Of a stretch of 11,216 nucleotides of DNA, positions 4,836 through 11,216 are shown piece by piece. How positions within the stretch are numbered: the stretch's first letter is position 1; each line of letters starts with the position of its first letter. A program made the translations under genes and the position numbers. The notes under the pieces were generated by a model that did not search any database, had not been told where the DNA came from, and worked only from the letters and a program-made list of their open reading frames with translations. Source of the stretch: Faecalibacterium sp. CAG:74 (GTDB taxonomy: Bacteria > Bacillota > Clostridia > Christensenellales > Aristaeellaceae); assembly GCA_000437595.1 (NCBI GenBank), contig FR899871.1:1-11216 (forward strand). The letters are read 5' to 3'.

Positions 4836-7511
4836 ATGAAAAAGAGCATCGTGCGTGTGCTGGCGCTGGTGCTGATGCTGACGCTGGTCATCACAAGCAG
4901 CGCGGCAGCCTTGAAACTGCAGAAGAACGACAAGAGCGACAATGTGCGCCGCTTGCAGCAGGCCTTGACGCAATTGGGCTACTACTCCGGCACGGTGGAC
5001 GGCAGCTTCGGCAGCGGCACGAAGGCGGCGGTGAGCGCGTTCCAGCAGGCGAACAGCCTGACGGTGGACGGTATCGCCGGTTCCGCGACGATTGCTCTGC
5101 TGGAAAAGCAGACGGGCATTGACATTGACGGCAATTCGTCGTCCTCCTCTTCGACCGCGACGGGGCTGTTCAAGGGCGATTACAGCAAATTGCAGTACAC
5201 CTCCAGCGGCTCGCGCGTGCGGGTGCTTCAGCAGGCGCTGAAGGACTTGGGCTTCACCATCTCCAAGGTGGACGGCGTGTTCGGGCAGTCCACGTTCGAG
5301 GCGGTCATGGCGTTCCAGAAGGCGACCGGGCTGACCGTGGACGGCAAGGCGGGCAGGAACACGCTCGTCAAGCTGGAAAGCTACTTCGACAGCAATGGCA
5401 ACGTCACCCAGCCGATGATTACGCCCAAGCCCACCGCGGATTTGGACAACATCGCCTATGGCATCCCGACCCGCACGCTCCGCGAGGGCATGGGCGGGCA
5501 GGATGTGCTGTACACGCAGGACCGTCTGGCGGCGCTGGGCTACCTGACCGGCATCTCCGACGGGCAGTACGGCGCGGCGACGAAAGCGGCGGTTCTTGCC
5601 TTCCAGAAGAAGAACGGCTTGTCCGCTGACGGCGTGCTGGGCACAAACACCCGCAAGCGCCTCTTCTCCGAAGGCGCGATCGGCGCGAAGGAAACGTCGC
5701 AGCCCGACGGCGTGGGCGAGCGCAAGCTGACGCTGGGCATGAAGGGCGACGACGTGAAGAGCGTGCAGACGAAGCTGATTGCGCTGGGCTACTTGACGGG
5801 CAAGGCGGACGGCGTGTACGGCACGGCGACGGAAAGCGCGATTCGCCGCTTCCAGACGCGCAACGGGCTTACGTCCGACGGCATCTGCGGCGAGGACACG
5901 GTCAAGGCGCTGTACAGCAGCACCGCGATTGACGCGGGCAGCTCCGTCACGCCCTCTCCCAAGCCGGTGGATGAAAGCGCACCCACGCGCATTCTGCGCC
6001 CCGGTATGTCCGGCGACGACGTGAAGAGCGTGCAGAGCCGCTTGGACAAGTTCGGCTACTACTCCGGCGCACTGGATGGCATCTACGGCGCGGCGACGGT
6101 GGCGGCGGTTCAGGCGTTCCAAGCGCGCAACGGCTTGACGGCGGACGGCAAAGTCGGCGCGAACACGGTCAAAATCCTCTATTCGAGCAATGCGGTTGCG
6201 GCTGATCCGTCGGCTGCCACGCCCACGCCGACCCCCACGCAGTCCTTCGGCATCGTGCCCACACGCACCCTCCGCGAAGGTTCGTCCGGCGATGACGTGA
6301 AGAGCGTGCAGAGCCGCTTGAAGGCGCTGGGCTACTACACGGGCACGGTGGATGGCAACTACGGCACGGGCACAATGGCGGCGGTTGCGTCGTTCCAGCT
6401 GCGCAACAATTTGAGCGCGGACGGCGTGGCGGGCACGCGCACCTACAAGAAGCTGTATTCTTCGGATGCGCTTTCTGCCATCAGCACGCCGACGTCCACC
6501 CCGACCACGGGCGTGACGCGCCCGACCCGCCTGCTCTATTCCGGCTGCACGGGCGACGACGTGAAGAGCGTTCAGCAGCGCTTGAAGGATTTGGGCTACC
6601 TGACGGACAAGGTGGACGGCAAGTACGGCGCGAACACGGTCGCTGCCATGCGCGCGTTCCAGCTGCGCAACGGCTTGACTGGCTCCGGCAACGGCGATAC
6701 GGCGACGTACACCATCCTCTACTCCGTCAACGCGATTACGGCGGAGGGCAAGCAGGTCGATTCCACCACGCCGACGGTGTACACCAACCTGAAAGTCGGC
6801 GCGACGGGCGACGCGGTGCTGCGCCTCCAGCAGGCGCTGAGCAACCTGCGCTATACCGTGACCATCAACGGCACTTATGACGAGACGACCCGCGCGGCGG
6901 TGCTGGCATTCCAGAAGCGCAACGGGCTTGCCCCGGACGGCATCGCGGGCGTGAACACGCAGACGAAGCTGTACACGGGCGACTGCGTGACCGGCGATAC
7001 CGCGCTCCCGGACGAAAATCAAAACGGCGGCACGGGCAACAACGGCGCGTCCTTCGGCAATGGCCCGGCAAAGAGCCAAATTAAGCTGCAGATGTGGTAC
7101 ACGGAAATCAAGCCGACCATCAAGAGCGGGCAGACGGTGCTGGTCTATGAGCCGAGCAGCGGTTCCTCCTTCCGCCTGCGCTTCTATTCCTTGGGTCGTC
7201 ACGCGGACTCTGAGCCGCTGACGGCGCAGGATACCGCGATTATGAAGGCGGCGTGGGGCGGCAAGTTCTCGTGGGACGAGAAGCCGGTGTATGTCCTGCT
7301 GCCCAGCGGCACATGGGTGCTGGCCTCCATGCACTGTATGCCCCACCTGTCCGGCAGCATCAAGGATAACGACTTCGACGGGCATTTGTGCGTTCATTTC
7401 CCGCGCACGATGGAGGAAACCGCGAAGCTCGACCCGAAGAACGGCGTGCGGCATCAGAAGGATATCCGCAAGGCGTGGAAGGCGCTGACGGGCGAGGATA
7501 TTACTTGGTAA
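4836..7511 (+). CDS. Secreted protein with eight peptidoglycan-binding repeats and a conserved C-terminal domain
   Basis: The 891-residue product starts with a signal peptide (residues 1-25, likely cleaved after SSAAA). Eight PG_binding_1-type repeats follow, each about 65 residues with the pattern VxxLQxxLxxLGY...DGxYGxxTxxAVxxFQxxNGLxxDGxxGxxTxxxLYS, joined in places by Thr/Pro linkers (TPTPTPT near 465). The C-terminal domain (~745-891) contains GRHADSEPLT (787-796), MHCMPHLSGS (832-841) and GHLCVHF (849-855). The His-x-Cys-Val-His spacing recalls the SHGCxR active site of YkuD L,D-transpeptidases, which often carry such repeats, but the match is weak and catalysis is unproven. The ATG at 4836 has GGAGG 8 nt upstream; the frame extends to 4812 without a site. 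A cell-wall location is expected. Repeat 7 lacks the usual DGxxG and repeat 8 has NGTYDETT, so both are degenerate. Confidence 0.9.
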   Translation: MKKSIVRVLALVLMLTLVITSSAAALKLQKNDKSDNVRRLQQALTQLGYYSGTVDGSFGSGTKAAVSAFQQANSLTVDGIAGSATIALLEKQTGIDIDGNSSSSSSTATGLFKGDYSKLQYTSSGSRVRVLQQALKDLGFTISKVDGVFGQSTFEAVMAFQKATGLTVDGKAGRNTLVKLESYFDSNGNVTQPMITPKPTADLDNIAYGIPTRTLREGMGGQDVLYTQDRLAALGYLTGISDGQYGAATKAAVLAFQKKNGLSADGVLGTNTRKRLFSEGAIGAKETSQPDGVGERKLTLGMKGDDVKSVQTKLIALGYLTGKADGVYGTATESAIRRFQTRNGLTSDGICGEDTVKALYSSTAIDAGSSVTPSPKPVDESAPTRILRPGMSGDDVKSVQSRLDKFGYYSGALDGIYGAATVAAVQAFQARNGLTADGKVGANTVKILYSSNAVAADPSAATPTPTPTQSFGIVPTRTLREGSSGDDVKSVQSRLKALGYYTGTVDGNYGTGTMAAVASFQLRNNLSADGVAGTRTYKKLYSSDALSAISTPTSTPTTGVTRPTRLLYSGCTGDDVKSVQQRLKDLGYLTDKVDGKYGANTVAAMRAFQLRNGLTGSGNGDTATYTILYSVNAITAEGKQVDSTTPTVYTNLKVGATGDAVLRLQQALSNLRYTVTINGTYDETTRAAVLAFQKRNGLAPDGIAGVNTQTKLYTGDCVTGDTALPDENQNGGTGNNGASFGNGPAKSQIKLQMWYTEIKPTIKSGQTVLVYEPSSGSSFRLRFYSLGRHADSEPLTAQDTAIMKAAWGGKFSWDEKPVYVLLPSGTWVLASMHCMPHLSGSIKDNDFDGHLCVHFPRTMEETAKLDPKNGVRHQKDIRKAWKALTGEDITW
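4908..6983 (+). repeat. Eight tandem repeats encoding peptidoglycan-binding modules
   Basis: Repeat units begin near 4908, 5187, 5469, 5721, 5985, 6261, 6525 and 6783. Units 4 to 7 are spaced exactly 264, 276 and 264 bp (all in frame). They share nearly identical DNA around the GDDVKSVQ codons (5745, 6012, 6288, 6552), including synonymous positions. Units 1, 2, 3 and 8 are more diverged, which suggests the central block grew by recent in-frame duplication or conversion. Confidence 0.85.
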
Positions 7512-7539
7512 GCGGATTATCCGCAAAATAGGGCATCCT

Positions 7540-7577
7540 GCGGTCAGATGGCGAAAAAAGCTGTCTGACCGCGTTTT
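7540..7577 (+). terminator. Intrinsic terminator after the peptidoglycan-binding protein gene
   Basis: Arms 7540-7552 and 7560-7572 form a 13-bp stem (9 perfect outer pairs GCGGTCAGA/TCTGACCGC, two wobble pairs and two inner pairs) with a 7-nt A-rich loop, then G and TTTT. It lies 28 bp after the stop codon. A small perfect dyad (GCGGAT/ATCCGC, 7512-7524) directly follows the stop codon. Confidence 0.8.
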
Positions 7578-7610
7578 GGGTTCTTCACGGAAAGTTGGGG
7601 AAGCAAACAA

Positions 7611-7917
7611 GGGCTTAGGCGAAGCCCCCAAAAGCTGCACGCGGAAGGAGCATGAAAGTGTGACCAACCCAATCGCGCGGAGGGGTCAAGGGGGGGACTT
7701 CGTCCCTTTTCGTCTGCCCCTTGCAGGGTCAAGGGACAGCGTCCCTTGTGGGGGTTGGGGCAACGCCCCAACTGTTCCTCGTCAAACCTACTCCAAGGGA
7801 ACAGCCAACAAGGCGCAGGCAGCGAAGCGTTCCTGCCAGTAACTTCGCGCTCCCGCAGGAGCGCCCCCCAGCTGCTCTTTCCAACATCTATGCTGTGTCG
7901 CGCCAAATGGGCGCGAC
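7611..7917. repeat. Hairpin-rich intergenic repeat, probably a dispersed element
   Basis: This noncoding stretch holds a run of perfect short inverted repeats: GGGCTT/AAGCCC (7611-7627), GGGAC/GTCCC (7694-7706), CAAGGGAC/GTCCCTTG (7730-7748), GTTGGGGC/GCCCCAAC (7754-7772), CTGTTCC/GGAACAG (7772-7804), GGCAG/CTGCC (7818-7837), GCGCTCC/GGAGCGC (7847-7864) and GTCGCGCC/GGCGCGAC (7897-7917). Several loops are only 3-5 nt. The 10-mer GGGTCAAGGG occurs at 7683 and 7726, each time leading into a GGGAC hairpin, which shows a modular build. A block at 7655-7690 resembles the end of the window (11161-11216). No protein gene is supported here on either strand. Function is unknown; dispersed repeats, a structured RNA or insertion debris are all possible. 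Confidence 0.6.
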
Positions 7918-7921
7918 CGGA

Positions 7922-7953
7922 TTGCTGGGCTTGCGACCCTAGCAACCGTTTTT
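7922..7953 (+). terminator. Terminator-like hairpin before the glycosyltransferase promoter
   Basis: TTGCTGGG (7922-7929) pairs with CCC-T-AGCAA (7937-7945) with one bulged T and a 7-nt loop. TTTTT follows at 7949-7953. It ends 27 bp before the next -35 element and would insulate that gene from read-through. CGACCC (7934-7939) can alternatively pair with GGGTCG (7954-7959), so two mutually exclusive folds exist. Confidence 0.5.
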
Positions 7954-7980
7954 GGGTCGTGCAAAAATCCCCCGAAAGGC

Positions 7981-8009
7981 TTGCCAATCGGACGGGAATA
8001 TGGTAGAAT
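7981..8009 (+). promoter_or_regulatory. Strong sigma-A promoter for the glycosyltransferase-HAD gene
   Basis: TTGCCA (7981-7986) and TAGAAT (8004-8009) are separated by 17 bp, with TGG directly before the -10 making an extended element. Transcription would start near 8016, leaving a leader of about 50 nt with AAAGGAG at 8055-8061. The promoter remains intact although the gene it serves is frameshifted. Confidence 0.82.
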
Positions 8010-8068
8010 GTACATGTCAAAATCGGCAAGTATCACTCGTTTTCGGATGGGCAGAAAGGAGAAGCGCG

Positions 8069-10222
8069 GTGGCTGCAACGCTGTCTGTGGTCGTTCCGGT
8101 ATATGGGACGAAGCGGGATTTGCCCGCGTGTCTGGAGTCGCTGCGCACGCAGTCGCTGCGGGACGCGGAGTTCCTGCTGGTGGATGATGCCTCGCCGGAT
8201 GGCGCGGGCGCGGTGCTGGCGGAGTATGCCCGGCGCGACAGCCGCTTTCGAGTGCTGACGCATTCGCAGAACCGCGGACTTTTCGCGGCGCGGATGACCG
8301 GCGCGGACGCGGCGACGGGCAAGTACCTCGCTTTTCTGGACAGCGATGATTTTGTGTCGGTGGATTTTTACCGTGCCGCCGTCGCGCTGGCGGAAGAAAA
8401 CGACTTTGACCTCGTGATGGGCGACACGGTCTGGCAGCGCGAAAACGGCGACCGCTTCGTGCGCCCGGTTCATGCGGACTGTGTGCTGGAGGACGAGCTG
8501 CGCGGCAATGCGGTGCGGGATGCGTTTTTTCAGCAGGCGATGACGTGCTACAGCTTCCACACCATTTGGAACAAGGTGATTCGGCGCGATTTGTGGCTGC
8601 GGTGCGCGCCCTACTACGCGCCGCTGGCGAAAAAGCACATTGTGATGACGGAGGACATTGCGTTTTCCGTCGTGCTGTATTTCTTTGCGCAGGGTTTCGG
8701 GCGGCACCGCGGCGACGGCGTGTTCTACTGTGAACATCCGTCGTCCTCGACGGGGGCGGCGGGAAATCCGGCAAAATTCCGCAAAAATTACGCCGATATT
8801 GCGCAGGTGTTTGCCTTTGCGGATGAATTTCTGCATCAGCAGGGGGCGAATCAAGCGCGTCAGCAGCTGCAAAAGGCGCGAAAGTGGTATGCGCGGATGT
8901 GGGCGGAGCAGGCGCGGAAGGCGGCGAATCAGCCGGAAATCAGCCGCTTGACGGCGGCGCTCTGCCCGGATTTTTCGCCGGATGAGGACGCGAATCTGCC
9001 GGAAATCTTCTGGTTTGACCAGCCGATGACCCCGTGGCGGGATGGGACGGAGCGCATCAAGCGCGCGATTCTGGGGCTGGACGGCATCGACTGCCCGGTG
9101 ATTTCGCTGGACGTGTTCGATACGCTGATTCTGCGCCCCTTCCGCACACCGATTGACCTCTTCCACACGCTGGAAGGCAAATGGCAGCGGGCGGCGCGGC
9201 GGAACATGACCTCCTTCGCACAGGCGCGGACGGAGGCGGAAAGCTGCGCGCGCGCGTGGCTGCCCGAAACGCAAGCTGACGTGACGATGTGGAACATTTA
9301 CAGCGCCATGATGCAGAATCTGGGCGTGTCGGACGACTGCGTGGGGCAAATGACCTACAACGAGCGGGAGGCGGAGATACATTTCTGCCGCCCGCGCAAA
9401 ACCGGCGTGCAGCTGTTTCATTTGGCGAAAGCGGCGGGAAAGCGCGTCGTGCTGACGTCGGACATGTACCTTGACGCGGACACGATTCGGCGGATGCTGG
9501 GAAAATGCGGCGTCCGCGGCTGGGACGGCTTCTTCCTCTCGAATGAGCAGAACGCGCTGAAATGGAACGGCGCGCTCTATCGCAAGCTGACGGCGCAACT
9601 GGGCGTGAAGCCGGAAGATGTGCTGCACATCGGCGACAATGCGAAAATCGACGTGGAAGCCGCGAAAAAAGCGGGTTTGCACGCCCTGCTGCTGCCGCGC
9701 CCGGCGGACGTTTTCATGGATGTGGACTGCACGCAGATGGCGAATCTGGGACACGGGTGTCTGGCGGGCTTCACGACGGCGGACGCGATGCAGCCGCTGG
9801 CGCTCAGGTGCGCGCAAGGGCTGGCGGCAAACCGCTTCTTTGACGACGGCTATGCCCCCGCGACGGCGGATTCCGCGTTTGCGGCATATCCGTCGCGACT
9901 GGGGTACTACGCCGTCGGCACACACCTGCTGGCGCTGGCAAAGTGGCTGCTGTGCCGCTGTCGGGCGGATGGCGTAAAGCGGCTGGTGTTCCTCGCGCGG
10001 GATGGCGCGCTGCTGCGGCAGGCAGTCGAGCTGCTGCGCACGGACGCGGATACTGTCGAAACGGACTATATTCCCGCGTCGCGGCGGTGCTTGCTGCCTG
10101 CGCTGATGGCGAATCCGACCGACTGGGCGGCGCTGCCGGGGCGCTGGACGGGCTACACGCCCCGACCGACTGGGCGGCGCTGCCGGTGCGCTGGACGGTC
10201 TACACGCCCGAAAAGGCGCTGA
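8069..10222 (+). CDS. Family 2 glycosyltransferase fused to HAD-like domain (5' part of broken gene)
   Basis: A GTG start at 8069 lies 7 nt after AAAGGAG; the frame's upstream extension to 7952 crosses the promoter and is not used. Residues ~4-225 are a GT-A glycosyltransferase: LSVVVPVYGT, VDDASPDG (38-45), the DSDD metal-binding motif (91-94) and MTEDIAF (193-199). After a helical linker comes a HAD-like domain (~343-545) with LDVFDTL (D348), LTSDMYL (T463/S464), K498 and GDNAKID (D523, D528). Motif I has Phe at the D+2 position where phosphatases have Asp. A third domain starts near 600 (VFLARDGALLR, YIPASRR). GT2-HAD fusions of this type (COG5610-like HAD) occur in surface-polysaccharide loci and probably act in the cytoplasm. 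The frame is broken by a tandem duplication after codon ~698; the last ~18 residues are out-of-frame sequence. Confidence 0.85.
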   Translation: MAATLSVVVPVYGTKRDLPACLESLRTQSLRDAEFLLVDDASPDGAGAVLAEYARRDSRFRVLTHSQNRGLFAARMTGADAATGKYLAFLDSDDFVSVDFYRAAVALAEENDFDLVMGDTVWQRENGDRFVRPVHADCVLEDELRGNAVRDAFFQQAMTCYSFHTIWNKVIRRDLWLRCAPYYAPLAKKHIVMTEDIAFSVVLYFFAQGFGRHRGDGVFYCEHPSSSTGAAGNPAKFRKNYADIAQVFAFADEFLHQQGANQARQQLQKARKWYARMWAEQARKAANQPEISRLTAALCPDFSPDEDANLPEIFWFDQPMTPWRDGTERIKRAILGLDGIDCPVISLDVFDTLILRPFRTPIDLFHTLEGKWQRAARRNMTSFAQARTEAESCARAWLPETQADVTMWNIYSAMMQNLGVSDDCVGQMTYNEREAEIHFCRPRKTGVQLFHLAKAAGKRVVLTSDMYLDADTIRRMLGKCGVRGWDGFFLSNEQNALKWNGALYRKLTAQLGVKPEDVLHIGDNAKIDVEAAKKAGLHALLLPRPADVFMDVDCTQMANLGHGCLAGFTTADAMQPLALRCAQGLAANRFFDDGYAPATADSAFAAYPSRLGYYAVGTHLLALAKWLLCRCRADGVKRLVFLARDGALLRQAVELLRTDADTVETDYIPASRRCLLPALMANPTDWAALPGRWTGYTPRPTGRRCRCAGRSTRPKRR
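10115..10208 (+). repeat. 47-bp tandem duplication causing a frameshift
   Basis: Copy 1 (10115-10161) and copy 2 (10162-10208) match at 45 of 47 bases; the two differences (10140 versus 10187, 10152 versus 10199) are both G in copy 1 and T in copy 2. Both copies encode the same peptide, PTDWAALP-x-RWT-x-YTP, with Gly at both variable sites in copy 1 and Val in copy 2, but in different frames because 47 is not divisible by 3. Confidence 0.95.
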
Positions 10223-11151
10223 AGCTGCTGTCCTTCTGCACACTTGACGCGCCGGAAAGCGAACTGCGGCATCAGGCGGAGGCGGCGGGTTTCCCGTGGC
10301 AATCGCCGTTTCAGGAGAAAACGCGCTGGGAATCGTTTCTGCGCTTCTTCCGCGACAAACTCTACGACGGCTGCCGTCATCAGGCGGCATACAGCGCGGC
10401 GCGGGCGTATTATGAGGAAAAGCTGCCGGAAGGCGCGGCGTGCTTTGATATGGGGTACAGCGGGCGCTTGCAGGCGGCGATTTGCCAGCTGACGCAGCGC
10501 GCGGTTCCGGTCTACTACGTTCATGCGGACGGGCGGAACAGCGAGCGCTTGTCCGCCGCCTACGATTTCCCCGTACACTGCTTCTATCCGATGCCGCCCG
10601 CCATGTCCGGCGCGTTCCGCGAGTTCCTGCTGTCCTCCGACGAAGCGCCCTGCGTGGGCTTCGAGCGGCAGAATGCGCGTGTCGTCCCGGTGTACGCGCA
10701 GGAGGGGCGCAACGAAGCCGCACATTTCCTGTCGACCTGCGTCCAGCATCACGCGCTGCAATTCGTGCGCGACTTCCGCGACACCTTCGCCGGAACGGGC
10801 GTGATGCAGTCGCTTGACAATCCCGGCGTGCAGCTGGCAATGTCGCTGCCCTTCGAGGGGGCGCTGCGGCAGCTGCCCGAAGCGGACGCGGAGCTGCTGC
10901 GGAACATCCCGTTCGAGGACATGGTGTTCGCGGGGGAGAACGCGCTGGATTTGCGGACGCTGGTGCGCGACCAGTCGGCGGAAGCGGCGCTTGCGGCGCA
11001 CGAGATGGGCGCGGCGGACGCGCCGAGCCGCATGATTGGCTTCATCCCGGAGCAGACCGGGCTGGTCAAGCGGACGATTGGCTTCCTGCTGTTCGACCGC
11101 GAAACGTTTCGGAAGAAGCTGCGCAAGAGGATGCACCGTTCCCCAAAATAA
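10162..11151 (+). CDS. C-terminal part of the broken glycosyltransferase-HAD protein
   Basis: This frame, one base back from the 5' part, continues the third domain with TPEKALKLLSFC, WESFLRFFRDKLYDG, FDMGYSGRLQAAICQL and VYYVHADGR, and ends in a basic tail (FRKKLRKRMHRSPK). The frame is open back to a GTG at 9943, but that stretch is shadow sequence of the 5' part. The coordinate given is simply the first base of duplication copy 2. No ribosome-binding site or convincing start codon was seen, so separate translation is unlikely. The domain resembles the C-terminal region of COG5610-type HAD proteins from polysaccharide clusters and has no assigned activity. Confidence 0.7.
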   Translation, partial: PTDWAALPVRWTVYTPEKALKLLSFCTLDAPESELRHQAEAAGFPWQSPFQEKTRWESFLRFFRDKLYDGCRHQAAYSAARAYYEEKLPEGAACFDMGYSGRLQAAICQLTQRAVPVYYVHADGRNSERLSAAYDFPVHCFYPMPPAMSGAFREFLLSSDEAPCVGFERQNARVVPVYAQEGRNEAAHFLSTCVQHHALQFVRDFRDTFAGTGVMQSLDNPGVQLAMSLPFEGALRQLPEADAELLRNIPFEDMVFAGENALDLRTLVRDQSAEAALAAHEMGAADAPSRMIGFIPEQTGLVKRTIGFLLFDRETFRKKLRKRMHRSPK

Positions 11152-11216
11152 ACACGCGGGTAAAGTATGAAGTCGTCACCAACTGAATCGCGAAAAAGGG
11201 AGTCCAGAGGGTCGAA
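11152..11216 (+). repeat. Start of a second copy of the hairpin repeat, cut by the window edge
   Basis: The 15-mer at 11178-11192 (ACCAACTGAATCGCG) matches 7663-7677 (ACCAACCCAATCGCG) at 13 of 15 bases, in the same orientation. It is followed in both places by a GGG-GTC/GGGAGTC-AGGG block. Only the beginning is visible, so the hairpins themselves are not yet reached. No terminator for the preceding gene was seen before the edge. Confidence 0.5.

Larger units (their letters stand above)
8069..11151 (+). pseudogene. Whole glycosyltransferase-HAD gene, frameshifted by a 47-bp duplication
   Basis: The two open frames are one gene: the span is 3083 nt, and subtracting one 47-bp copy leaves 3036 nt, exactly 1012 codons (1011 residues). 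The third domain continues across the break: VFLARDGALLR and YIPASRR lie before it, and FDMGYSGRLQAAI, resembling the D-x-G-W/Y-x-G signature paired with RDG in such proteins, lies after it. No other stop or shift interrupts either part, so the lesion is recent, reversible by deletion, or an assembly error. Neither part is likely to work fully alone in the third domain, but the 5' part still encodes complete GT2 and HAD domains. Confidence 0.75.

Noticed and set aside
7652..7663. Three-codon frame ATG AAA GTG TGA just after AAGGAG (possible leader peptide)
   Set aside because: The ribosome-binding site is only 1 nt from the ATG and the frame lies inside the repeat, far from any gene it could regulate.
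4590..7667. A 1025-codon open frame antisense to the peptidoglycan-binding protein gene
   Set aside because: It is a by-product of GC-rich codon bias and the repeat structure; it has no recognisable domain, mirrors the repeats, and the sense strand has a promoter, ribosome-binding site, signal peptide and known domains.
7611..7917. CRISPR-like array
   Set aside because: The elements are different hairpins with irregular spacing rather than a constant repeat separated by unique spacers of equal length.
7544..8029. A 161-codon minus-strand frame in the intergenic hairpin region
   Set aside because: It runs through the terminator, all the hairpins and the next promoter; the translation is low-complexity and without a domain. 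Such frames are typical spurious translations of hairpin repeats.
10186..10222. Programmed -1 frameshifting to join the two halves of the glycosyltransferase-HAD gene
   Set aside because: No X XXY YYZ heptamer in the correct phase was found before the stop at 10220-10222, and a shift would leave duplicated and out-of-frame residues in the protein. The 47-bp duplication explains the break better.
8033..10840. A 935-codon open frame antisense to the glycosyltransferase-HAD gene
   Set aside because: It is rich in Arg, His and Ala with no recognisable motif, as expected of an antisense shadow; the plus-strand domains are clear.
11167..11216. An ATG-initiated open frame running off the window end
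   Set aside because: It has no ribosome-binding site and lies in the block resembling the hairpin repeat; only 16 codons are visible.

Overview
The window is GC-rich bacterial chromosome with low-GC-Gram-positive style expression signals: strong AAAGGAG/GAGGTG ribosome-binding sites, GTG and TTG starts, and extended -10 promoters. It encodes a BofC-like sporulation-type protein and a secreted protein with eight peptidoglycan-binding repeats. This fits a GC-rich, probably spore-forming member of the Clostridia (Oscillospirales or Christensenellales type). The genus cannot be fixed from sequence alone. No tRNA, rRNA, CRISPR array, transposase or phage gene was seen.

Layout. Positions 16-1385 (minus) hold birA followed by acpS, overlapping by 8 bp and closed by an intrinsic terminator. 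Both products attach cofactors (biotin, phosphopantetheine) to carrier proteins of fatty-acid synthesis. An RluA-type pseudouridine synthase (plus, 1417-2289) diverges from birA with only 31 bp between start codons. It runs tail-to-tail into a polysaccharide pyruvyl-transferase family gene (minus, 2246-3334) with a 44-bp coding overlap. Upstream of that on the same strand is a BofC-like membrane-anchored protein (3455-4033), preceded by a sequence matching the forespore sigma-G promoter. Divergent from it is a HAD phosphatase (4108-4752). Next comes an 891-residue secreted cell-wall protein (4836-7511) with its own strong sigma-A promoter and a terminator.

The 557-bp gap 7512-8068 is noncoding. 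It holds a terminator, a dense run of short perfect hairpins that look like a modular dispersed repeat, a second terminator, and a strong promoter. That promoter reads a large glycosyltransferase-HAD fusion gene (8069-11151). This gene is broken by a 47-bp tandem duplication at 10115-10208; removing one copy restores a single 1011-residue frame. The window ends in what looks like the start of a second copy of the hairpin repeat.

The unifying theme is the cell envelope (pyruvyl transferase, peptidoglycan-binding protein, glycosyltransferase fusion) beside housekeeping modification genes. No complete multi-gene novel system is visible. The items most worth a second look are the 47-bp duplication, the C-terminal domain of the peptidoglycan-binding protein, the sigma-G-like promoter, and the hairpin repeat flanking the broken gene.
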